Source: Acidobacteriaceae bacterium dw_441 (GTDB taxonomy: Bacteria > Acidobacteriota > Terriglobia > Terriglobales > Acidobacteriaceae). Taken from it: a DNA stretch of 64,000 nt. A program made the position numbers and the translations under genes. The stretch is taken from contig JAAVVA010000001.1 in the NCBI GenBank assembly GCA_018449715.1, positions 2,012,234 to 2,076,233 on the forward strand, read 5' to 3'. The notes under the pieces are model-generated. The model made no database searches, was not told the DNA's origin, and saw only the letters and a program-made list of their open reading frames with translations. The stretch's first letter is position 1. Each line of letters starts with the position of its first letter. Below, piece by piece: positions 33,019-40,035 of the stretch.

Positions 33019-34656
33019 ATGAGTCAGATTGAAGAAGCAACCGGCGCGGAAGCAGCACTTGCCAGCGATATTCCCTCCTTCGACACGGAGCATCTTCCGC
33101 AGGCCAGGATCTTCAATCCGTGGATTGTCGCGATGGTCGTCACCATCGGCACCTTCATGGAGGTGCTGGACACCAGCATCGCCAACGTCGCCCTGCCACA
33201 CATCGCCGGAAGCCTTTCGGCCTCGCAGGACGAAGGCTCGTGGGTGCTGACCAGCTACCTGGTCGCCAACGCCATCATCCTTCCCATCAGCGGCTGGATC
33301 TCGAGCGTGATGGGGCGCAAGCGTTTCTACCTCGTCTCGGTCTTCTTCTTTACCGTCTTCTCCGCGCTCTGCGGACTGGCCCCCTCCCTCGGCATCCTGA
33401 TCCTCTTCCGCGTCCTGCAGGGACTCTCCGGCGGCGGCCTTCAGCCCTCCGTCCAGGCCATCCTCGCCGACGCCTTCCCTCCGCAGAAACGCGGCATGGC
33501 AATGGCGCTCTATACGGTCGCCATCCTCTGCGCCCCGGTGCTCGGCCCCACGCTCGGCGGCTGGATCACCGACAACTACTCCTGGCGCTGGATCTTCTAC
33601 ATCAACATTCCCGTCGGCGTGCTGTGCTTCATCCTGACGCGCATCGTGCTCGAAGACCCACCGCACATCAAGGCCCAGCAGGCGGCGAACAAGGGCAATC
33701 TCCGCATCGACTGGACCGGCCTCAGCCTGCTGAGCCTCGGGCTGGCCACCCTCGAGATCGTCCTCGACAAAGGGCAGGAGCTGGACTGGTTCGGCTCGCA
33801 CTTCATCGTCGGCTTCGCCACCGTCTCAGTGCTCTCGCTGGGCGGCGCCATCGTATGGGAGTGGAATCACGACAAGCCGATCGTCAACCTGCATCTTCTC
33901 AAGGAGAGGAACTTCCGCTCCTGCTGCATCATCGTGCTCGGGCTGTACTCCGTGCTGTACGCGACGACGTACCTGCTGCCGCTCTTCATGCAGCAGATGA
34001 TGGGCTACGACGCGACCACCGCCGGATTCGCACTCTCGCCTGCCGGGCTCTTCACCATGATCGAGGTCCCCTTCGTCGGCTACGTCCTGACGAAAGGAGC
34101 CGATCCGCGCAGGCTGGTCTTCTTCGGGCTTTCGTTCATCGCCGTCTCGCTCTGGTGGATGGGCTCGATGAACCTCGGGGTCGCCGAGAAGGACATGATC
34201 CTGCCGCGCATTCTTCAGGTTCTCGGCGTCGGACTCACGACGGTTCCGATCAGCACCATCATGTTCCGCTTCCTGCCGAAGGAGCAAAGCTCGCAGGCGG
34301 CGGGCATCTACGCCCTCGTCCGCAATGAGGGAGGAAGCATCGGCATCGCCCTTAGCAGCACGCTGCTACAGCGCAAGGCGCAGGTTTACCAGCAGGTTCT
34401 GGGGCAGAATATGAACCCCTCCTCGCCCTGGGTGCAGCAGTTCCTCGCAGGCGCGTCAGCCCACGCGGGCAACTCCGCCGACAACCATTACACGGCAATG
34501 GCCCGTCTTTATGCCGCGATGCAGCAGCAGGCTAACCTGCTCTCGTACATGGACCAGTTCCGCGCGCTCGGTCTGGTCATCGTGGTGATGTTGCCGCTGA
34601 TCTTCCTGCTGAAGCGTCCCCCGGCCCAGAAGCATGTCGAGCTGGACGCCCACTAG
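33019..34656 (+). CDS. DHA2-family MFS multidrug transporter (EmrB/QacA type)
   Basis: A 545-residue proton-coupled drug exporter with 14 predicted membrane helices. Diagnostic segments are GTFMEVLDTSIANVALPHIAG in helix 1, ANAIILPISGWISSVMGRKR (motif A), RVLQGLSGGGLQPSVQAIL (motif B region) and VAILCAPVLGPTLGGWITD (motif C, antiporter). The last third contains a long loop (NMNPSSPWVQQFLAG) before the final helix. The start ATG 33019 follows GAGAGAACC; reading from 32965 would run back through the operator. No emrA-type membrane-fusion gene or outer-membrane factor is nearby, so it may act alone or with a partner elsewhere. Controlled by the divergent TetR. Confidence 0.93.
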   Translation: MSQIEEATGAEAALASDIPSFDTEHLPQARIFNPWIVAMVVTIGTFMEVLDTSIANVALPHIAGSLSASQDEGSWVLTSYLVANAIILPISGWISSVMGRKRFYLVSVFFFTVFSALCGLAPSLGILILFRVLQGLSGGGLQPSVQAILADAFPPQKRGMAMALYTVAILCAPVLGPTLGGWITDNYSWRWIFYINIPVGVLCFILTRIVLEDPPHIKAQQAANKGNLRIDWTGLSLLSLGLATLEIVLDKGQELDWFGSHFIVGFATVSVLSLGGAIVWEWNHDKPIVNLHLLKERNFRSCCIIVLGLYSVLYATTYLLPLFMQQMMGYDATTAGFALSPAGLFTMIEVPFVGYVLTKGADPRRLVFFGLSFIAVSLWWMGSMNLGVAEKDMILPRILQVLGVGLTTVPISTIMFRFLPKEQSSQAAGIYALVRNEGGSIGIALSSTLLQRKAQVYQQVLGQNMNPSSPWVQQFLAGASAHAGNSADNHYTAMARLYAAMQQQANLLSYMDQFRALGLVIVVMLPLIFLLKRPPAQKHVELDAH

Positions 34657-34905
34657 CCTGTCCAGCCACACCGAATCTGATTTTCTAAACCCAAAGTTTT
34701 CTCGGGGCCCCGCTATATGGCCCTAACTCGAACAAAACAAAGTTACATAAAACGTACTTAATATTTACGCAACGAATCTTTACATTTGGGGTTCTAATAA
34801 CTGAGTGCCTGATCCGCCACAGCAAAGCGGGCAGGAACCTCGGTCGGCCATCCTCGAAGCCCAGCACGATGGGGCAAAACGAAGGATTCCCGGCAAAGGC
34901 AGGCA

Positions 34906-35817
34906 ATGAACCTCTCCCGTAATCTTCGTAACGCACTCAGCGCCGCCGTTCTGGGTACAGCAATTCTGGCTGGCGCATCCTTCGTTGCTCCTACTCGCGC
35001 GGAGGCCCGGGTCTTCGTTTCTGTTGGAATTGCTCCCCCGGCTATCCCCGTGTACGCCCAGCCCATAATGCCCGGAGACGGTTACATCTGGACCCCCGGC
35101 TACTGGGCCTGGAGCGGTGAGGGCTATGAGTGGGTCGATGGAGCCTGGGTGCTTCCTCCCTACACCGGCGCTCTCTGGACCCCCGGCTACTGGGGCTACG
35201 GCACCGGCGGCTACTTCTGGAACGCCGGATACTGGGGCCCGAATGTCGGCTACTACGGCGGCATCAACTACGGCTTCGGCTACTTCGGCATCGGCTTCTA
35301 CGGCGGCTACTGGAACGGAGGACACTTCTGGTACAACCGCGGCTACAACCACTTCGGCTCCGGCTTCCGTGGCTCCGTCTACAACCGCCCCTACGCCGGT
35401 CACTTTGACGGACGCCCCGGCGGATCGAGCTGGTCGAACCGTGGAGGCAACTTCGGCGGAAACCGCGGATCGTACTTCAACAACCGCGGTAACAGCTTCG
35501 CTGGAAACCGTGGCTTCCAATCGACCGGCTTCAATCGCGGCAACACGACGGCTGGCCGTGGCTTCGGAAGCTTCGGCGGTAACCAGAGCTTCGGTAACCG
35601 TAGCGGTAGCTTCGCCCAGTCGTCGCGCCCCAGCTTTGGCGGCGGAAACGTCGGCGGCTCACGCGGTAGCTTCGGCGGAGGCAGCTTCGGTGGCGGATCG
35701 CGTGGTGGTGGAGGCAGCTTCGGTGGAGGCTCGCGCGGCGGCTTCGGCGGCGGTGGCGGGTTCCACGGTGGTGGAGGCGGAGGCTTCCACGGCGGTGGTG
35801 GTGGCGGACATCGCTAA
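34906..35817 (+). CDS. Exported YXWGXW-repeat, glycine-rich protein
   Basis: A 303-residue secreted protein. After a signal peptide (LSAAVLGTAILAGASFVAPTRAEA) come YXWGXW-type repeats (YIWTPGYWAW, ALWTPGYWGYGTGGYFWNAG), an aromatic/Gly region (GYFGIGFYGGYWNGGHFWYN), then about 140 residues of Gly/Ser/Arg/Asn repeats such as NRGGNFGGNRGS and SFGGGSFGGGSRGG, ending in a His-containing glycine run (GGGFHGGGGGGHR). Such proteins are frequent in acidobacteria; function is unknown, perhaps surface or metal binding. It is preceded by a 250-base AT-richer gap with no recognisable regulatory RNA, and followed by a strong terminator. Confidence 0.88.
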   Translation: MNLSRNLRNALSAAVLGTAILAGASFVAPTRAEARVFVSVGIAPPAIPVYAQPIMPGDGYIWTPGYWAWSGEGYEWVDGAWVLPPYTGALWTPGYWGYGTGGYFWNAGYWGPNVGYYGGINYGFGYFGIGFYGGYWNGGHFWYNRGYNHFGSGFRGSVYNRPYAGHFDGRPGGSSWSNRGGNFGGNRGSYFNNRGNSFAGNRGFQSTGFNRGNTTAGRGFGSFGGNQSFGNRSGSFAQSSRPSFGGGNVGGSRGSFGGGSFGGGSRGGGGSFGGGSRGGFGGGGGFHGGGGGGFHGGGGGGHR

Positions 35818-35854
35818 TCCCACAGATTCATAAGCGTCATAACCACTCTCTTAC

Positions 35855-35888
35855 AGGGCTGAGACTTAAGTCTCAGCCCTTCTTTTTT
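35855..35888 (+). terminator. Strong terminator after the YXWGXW gene
   Basis: A 24-base perfect palindrome (35856-35879) with arms GGGCTGAGACTT and AAGTCTCAGCCC, followed by TTCTTTTTT. Confidence 0.92.
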
Positions 35889-36009
35889 GCCTTCAGCAAG
35901 ACCTCCACCTCGCGGAAACAAATCCCTCTCCAGCACAGAAGCATTCGGTGATACCGTCTAGAGAAATCATCTGATCTCAATCCCATTTCCGCGAAGAAAG
36001 GGAGTGTCT

Positions 36010-37488
36010 ATGTCTCACACCGATGAGTACGCTCATCCGGAAGAAGCAAAGTCCACTCGGCGCGAGTTTTTGCAGGGCGCGCTTGCCGTAGCAGGAACCG
36101 TGGCCGCCACCGGAATCGCCCCAGCCACCGCCGTAGCGCAGACAAAACCGAAGCGTCCCAACCTTGTCTTTTTCTTCGGCGAAGGCCAGAGGGCCGATGC
36201 TCTCTCGATCGCAGGGCACCCGCTGCTGAAGACGCCTAACCACGACCGCATCGGCAAGGAAGGCATCCGCTTCAACAACGCCTTCTGCACGAATGCTCTC
36301 TGCGCTCCAGCCCGTGCCACGGCACTCACCGGCATGTACTCGCGCTCGACGGGCGCGCTCTCGAACGAGAAGGGCCACATCCCACTTCCCTCCGACATTC
36401 CTCTCTTCACCGACCTGCTGCGCGAGGCCGGATATGAGGTTGCCATCCTCGGCAAGGTTCACGTCCGCAACGGCGTCGAAGAGCGCAACTGGGACTACTA
36501 CTTCGGGCACAACGACCCCGGTAACGACTACGCGAATCCTCTCTTCAAGGAGGGGCGCAAGGGAAAGGTTGAGGCCCAGAAGCGTTATTCCAACATCTAT
36601 CCTGACGACCTGGCGACCGACCGCGCCCTTGCGTGGATCGACGAGGACCGCGGCGACAAGCCCTTCTGCCTGCTGCTCTGGTTCGTCGCCCCGCATGAGC
36701 CCTTCTTCCGCCCGCGCCGTCACCTCGATCTCTACAACGGCGCTCCCATCGCGAAGCCGGTGACCTTCGACGATGACCTCGCGGGCTATCCGGGCAAGCC
36801 GAAGAGCTTCGTCGCGGCAGAGAACAAGATCGGCACCACCTCCTCGCACGTCGCCTGCGGCTCGCTGGAGGGAATGGCGAAGGACTACTACGCCGGGCTG
36901 GTCGCAGTGGACGAAAACATCGGACGCGTCCTCGGGCATCTGGAGAAGAAGAAGATTCTTGACGACACCGCCGTGCTTCACACCTCGGACCACGGCTATT
37001 TCCTCGGGGAGTACCGCCTCTTCGACAAGCGGCTGATGCACGAGCCTTCGATCCGCGTGCCGTTCATGCTGCGCTATCCGAAGCGTGTGAAGGCGGGGAC
37101 GGTTCGGGACGAGATGGTGCTCGACACCGACATCGCGCCGACGCTCCTCGACCTCGCGGGAGTTCCCATCCCCGCGCACATGCAGGGCAAGAGCGTTCTT
37201 CCGCTCGCGAACGCCGATAACCCCGACTTCCGCAAGGAGTGGTACTACGAGTATTACGAGTGGCCTAATCCTGAGAAGGTCGCGCCGCATCGCGGCATTC
37301 GCACGGAACGCTACAAGCTGATCCAATACGTGATGGACCCGTCGGAGGGCGAACTGTACGACCTGAGGGCCGATCCGGGCGAGCGCAACAATCTCTATGG
37401 CAAGCCGGAGCACTCGGACTTGCAGGCGAGGCTCAGCACAAGGATGGAGGAGCTTCGCAGCAGCTTCCCCGAGAAAAAGGATGCGTAG
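36010..37488 (+). CDS. Tat-exported sulfatase
   Basis: A 492-residue sulfatase-family hydrolase. The N-terminus holds a twin-arginine signal, STRREFLQGALAVAGTVAA (RR at 18-19), so it is exported folded. The sulfatase signature CAPAR (98-102) supplies the Cys that must become formylglycine; HTSDHGYFLGEYRLFDKRLMHEP carries later metal and sulfate ligands. The first metal motif, usually DD, reads FFFGEGQRADAL here, a variant I believe is shared by a subgroup. ATG 36010 has AAGGGAG five bases upstream; the GTG two codons earlier would be too close to it. Substrate unknown, probably a sulfated glycan or ester. No maturation enzyme lies in the window. Confidence 0.9.
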   Translation: MSHTDEYAHPEEAKSTRREFLQGALAVAGTVAATGIAPATAVAQTKPKRPNLVFFFGEGQRADALSIAGHPLLKTPNHDRIGKEGIRFNNAFCTNALCAPARATALTGMYSRSTGALSNEKGHIPLPSDIPLFTDLLREAGYEVAILGKVHVRNGVEERNWDYYFGHNDPGNDYANPLFKEGRKGKVEAQKRYSNIYPDDLATDRALAWIDEDRGDKPFCLLLWFVAPHEPFFRPRRHLDLYNGAPIAKPVTFDDDLAGYPGKPKSFVAAENKIGTTSSHVACGSLEGMAKDYYAGLVAVDENIGRVLGHLEKKKILDDTAVLHTSDHGYFLGEYRLFDKRLMHEPSIRVPFMLRYPKRVKAGTVRDEMVLDTDIAPTLLDLAGVPIPAHMQGKSVLPLANADNPDFRKEWYYEYYEWPNPEKVAPHRGIRTERYKLIQYVMDPSEGELYDLRADPGERNNLYGKPEHSDLQARLSTRMEELRSSFPEKKDA

Positions 37489-37491
37489 CAA

Positions 37492-37522
37492 GGCAGCGCC
37501 CGGCTATCTGTCGGGCGCTGCC
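37492..37522. terminator. Hairpin shared by convergent sulfatase and decarboxylase genes
   Basis: GGCAGCGCCCG (37492-37502) and CGGGCGCTGCC (37512-37522) form a perfect 11-bp stem around a nine-base loop. It overlaps the last codons of the decarboxylase gene. There is no adjoining U tract on either strand. Confidence 0.55.
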
Positions 37523-39015
37523 TCCTGCATCACCTCGCGGCCGATCTTGACGACCGCCTTTGCGAGAACGTCGAAGTCTTCCCTGCGTGAGCGATGGTTC
37601 ACGTTCGCAACACGTAGAGCGAACCTGCCTGCGAGGGTCGTTCCTGAAGGGATCGCAATTCCCCGCTCCTGAAGGCGGACGAGAATCTCCTGATTCTGCG
37701 CGTCATCGGCCCCGCGATACCGGAAGCACACCACGTTCAGCGGGACCTCCGCAGCCAACTCCAGCTCTGGCGACGCCTCGACCAGCGAAGCGAAATAACG
37801 TGCCTGCTCGACGTTCTGCTCGATCAGTTGCGTGATCGCGTCCGCGCCCTGCGCCTTCAGGGTCATCCATACCTTCAGTGCCTTGAAGCCGCGTGTCAGC
37901 TCGAAGCCTCGCTCCGCAAAACGCAGCCCTCCCGCCATCGGTCCACGATCCATCGCGGTCAGGTAGCTGGCTCCTGTAGCGAAGGCCTCGCGATGCTTTT
38001 TGCCGTCGCGCACCAGCACAGCACCGACCTCAAAAGGCATGTATCCCCACTTGTGCAGGTCGAAGGCCAACGAGTCCGCCCTCTCCATGCCGCTGATCGC
38101 AGGCCGCAGGCTCTCCGACCAGTACGCCAGCGCCCCGAAGGCTCCGTCCACGTGAAACCAGAGTTGCTCTTCCGCGCAGAGGTCGGCGATAGCTTCGAGA
38201 TCATCGGTCGTGCCGGTGTTCACCGTTCCGGCGGTCGCCACCACGCAGACAGGCCGATATCCTGCGGCGCGGTCCTCGAGGATCGCGGCACGAAGCTCTG
38301 ACAGATTCATCCTGTACTGAAAATCCACCCCAACCACGCGCAGCCCGGCGGTACCCATCCCCATCAGATCCATCGCCTTCTTCAGCCAGCTATGCGTCTC
38401 GGTCGAGCCGTACACCCTGAGCGGCTGTCCGTACCGCAGCCCCTGCTCCCGCAGGTCGAAGCCCGCGCAGGCGTGCCGTCCCACAGCCAGCCCCAGCAGG
38501 TTCGCCATCGAGCCCCCGCTGGTCAGCAGTCCGGTCGTTCCGGCGGGCATTCCCATCAGCTCCGCCATCCAGCGCAGCACCTGCTCCTCTACCAGCGTCG
38601 GCGCAGCGTTGAAGCCCGCCATGTGCGGATTCATCCCCGAGGCCAGCATGTCGGACAGCATCGCCAGCGGCGTGCCGCCTCCCTGAACCCAGCCCCAGAA
38701 CCGGGGGTGAACATTGCCGCTGTTATACGGAAGCACGTCGCGAAGGAAGCTCTCGTAGGCGGCCTCGGCTCCCTGCCCGGAGCGCGGAACTGGCTCTTGA
38801 CCGAGCGCCGAGCGCGTCTCTGCCGGGATCTCCCGCCAGGCCGGGGTATCCTTCAGCCCCTGCATGTAGTCGAAGATGCCGTCGAGCATCCTGTGACCCA
38901 GCCCACGCAGCTCCGCCCACTCGCGCTCGGTCGCCGGGTCCAGAGTCTTCTCTGCCTCGCTCAGCGACACACCGCCGCCGTCTCCTGCCTGATGATGGTC
39001 CATAGCCTTAACCAT
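37504..39015 (-). CDS. PLP-dependent decarboxylase (group II, aromatic amino-acid type)
   Basis: A 503-residue pyridoxal-phosphate enzyme of the aromatic amino-acid/glutamate decarboxylase group. Family marks are NSGNVHPRFWGWVQGGGTPLA, GLLTSGGSMANLLGLAVGRH, the His that stacks on PLP in YGSTETHSWLKKA, WFHVDGAFGA with the PLP-nitrogen Asp, and LAFDLHKWGYMPFEVG with the Schiff-base Lys. The C-terminal segment ends RFALRVANVNHRSRREDFD. It is soluble. The substrate (aromatic amino acid, or another) cannot be read from sequence. It is alone, convergent with the sulfatase. Confidence 0.9.
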   Translation of the reverse strand: MVKAMDHHQAGDGGGVSLSEAEKTLDPATEREWAELRGLGHRMLDGIFDYMQGLKDTPAWREIPAETRSALGQEPVPRSGQGAEAAYESFLRDVLPYNSGNVHPRFWGWVQGGGTPLAMLSDMLASGMNPHMAGFNAAPTLVEEQVLRWMAELMGMPAGTTGLLTSGGSMANLLGLAVGRHACAGFDLREQGLRYGQPLRVYGSTETHSWLKKAMDLMGMGTAGLRVVGVDFQYRMNLSELRAAILEDRAAGYRPVCVVATAGTVNTGTTDDLEAIADLCAEEQLWFHVDGAFGALAYWSESLRPAISGMERADSLAFDLHKWGYMPFEVGAVLVRDGKKHREAFATGASYLTAMDRGPMAGGLRFAERGFELTRGFKALKVWMTLKAQGADAITQLIEQNVEQARYFASLVEASPELELAAEVPLNVVCFRYRGADDAQNQEILVRLQERGIAIPSGTTLAGRFALRVANVNHRSRREDFDVLAKAVVKIGREVMQEAAPDR

Positions 39016-39068
39016 AATCTTCGGAGGAGAAGCCGCGCTCGCAGAGCGCGATAACGTAAATTACGTAA

Positions 39069-39353
39069 TTACTTGGTTACTTCAACACCACGCCAGAAGG
39101 CGATGTGGTGCTTGACGGAACGCGCCGCCGGTTTGGGGTCCGGGTAGTACCACGCCGCGTCCTGGTTCTCCTGCCCGTCCACGACGATCGAGAAGTAGCG
39201 CGCCTGCCCCTTCCAGGGGCAGCTTGAGGTAGTTGAGCTTGGCCTCAGGAATTCTCGCTTGACCGTCTCGTCGGGGAAATAGATGTTGCCCTCGACCGTT
39301 TCGTATGTCTCGCTTTCGGCCAGAACCTGACCGTTCCAAACTGCCTTCGCCAT
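39069..39353 (-). CDS. DUF427 protein
   Basis: A 94-residue cytoplasmic protein of the DUF427 family. MAKAVWNGQVLAES, EGNIYFPDETVKREFL, TSSCPWKGQARYFSIVVDG and AAWYYPDPKPAARSVKHHIAFWRGVEV are the conserved blocks, including the TxCPWKG motif and the final Phe-Trp. Structures of the family show a small beta-barrel; function is unknown. I started it at ATG 39353, since the upstream extension has no family similarity. A 14-base dyad lies 81-94 bases upstream and may control it. Confidence 0.9.
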   Translation of the reverse strand: MAKAVWNGQVLAESETYETVEGNIYFPDETVKREFLRPSSTTSSCPWKGQARYFSIVVDGQENQDAAWYYPDPKPAARSVKHHIAFWRGVEVTK

Positions 39354-39433
39354 AGTCACAACCCGTCTTTTCAAGAATTTACAGCAAAGCCGCCCAGTAG
39401 CCCAGGCGGCGCACATACTTCAGTACGAAAAAG

Positions 39434-39447
39434 ACTACTTTAGTAGT
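39434..39447. promoter_or_regulatory. Dyad resembling a BlaI/MecI-type operator
   Basis: ACTACT-TT-AGTAGT, a perfect inverted repeat with two central bases, upstream of the DUF427 gene. It is close in form to the TACTACA/TGTAGTA half-sites bound by BlaI/MecI/CopY repressors, many of which occur in acidobacteria. No such regulator is in the window. Confidence 0.4.
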
Positions 39448-39495
39448 TGTAACAGAAATGATGCAAAAAGAAAACCGATTGTCTAGACAGCTTTT

Positions 39496-39915
39496 CTAGG
39501 CTTTCACCAGTCCGAGCGACCGAAGGAAGGCCTCGTGCAGCTTCGTCGCTTCGGGATACTTCTCGATCAGGGCAGCCGTGTGCCGCATGAACGGGCGTCC
39601 CGACTGCTTCTCCGTCTCGACGTGGAAGTGGTGGAACTTCGCGTAGATCAGGATTCCTTCAGCGTTTGAGTCGAGGTAGAGGTCCGGGTCGAGTGCGCCG
39701 CGCAGCACCAGCGAAGCCGCCATCTCCCAGAAGCTCGTCACCTGCCGCCAGGCGGCGTTGTACTGCGAGCCCACGTCGCGCGAGACCGCCCGCAACTCCT
39801 CGACCGTCTTCGGCTGGAAGTCGAAGATCATGAAGCGACGCGCCTTCCGCAGAGTCTCCTCGCGCCGCATCTCGTACAGCTTCAATATCAGCTCAGCATC
39901 CGTCGCCGTAGCCAT
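39496..39915 (-). CDS. Conserved-looking helical protein, function unknown
   Basis: A 139-residue protein that I cannot assign to a function. It begins MATATDAELILKLYEMRREETLRKARRFMI and is mostly amphipathic helix with several aromatic residues (YNAAWRQVTSFWEMAASLVL, FHHFHVETEKQSGRPFM). No signal peptide or membrane helix is seen. ATG 39915 has AAAGGAACC just upstream, which decides the start. It follows topA on the same strand after a probable terminator, and DUF427 lies 142 bases further on. Good ribosome site and codon use support a real gene. Confidence 0.75.
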   Translation of the reverse strand: MATATDAELILKLYEMRREETLRKARRFMIFDFQPKTVEELRAVSRDVGSQYNAAWRQVTSFWEMAASLVLRGALDPDLYLDSNAEGILIYAKFHHFHVETEKQSGRPFMRHTAALIEKYPEATKLHEAFLRSLGLVKA

Positions 39916-39979
39916 CGATGGTTCCTTTCTTATTCGCAAGGGTTTCAACGAAGAGGCTCAGGCGGCTTCTTCGCGACAA

Positions 39980-40016
39980 ACAATGGGGAGCAGAAGATTG
40001 TAGCCTTCTACTCCCC
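39980..40016 (-). terminator. Terminator after topA
   Basis: GGGGAGCAGAAG (39985-39996) and CTTCTACTCCCC (40005-40016) form a 12-bp stem with one mismatch and an eight-base loop, 20 bases after the topA stop. ATTGTTTGT follows on the minus strand, a weak U tract. Confidence 0.65.
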
Positions 40017-40035
40017 GGTTTTAGTAAGACTGTTT

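Noticed and set aside
34780..34905. A possible c-di-GMP-type riboswitch before the YXWGXW gene (GCAAAGC and GGGGCAAAAC)
   Set aside because: The two short motifs occur in the wrong order and spacing for the known GEMM fold and no coherent stem could be drawn.
37492..37522. The 11-bp stem at the sulfatase/decarboxylase junction as an attachment site
   Set aside because: It is a simple hairpin between convergent genes with no integrase or repeat partner nearby.
39034..39050. CGCGCTC-GCA-GAGCGCG hairpin between DUF427 and the decarboxylase
   Set aside because: A perfect but short 7-bp stem with a three-base loop and no U tract; too weak to call a terminator.
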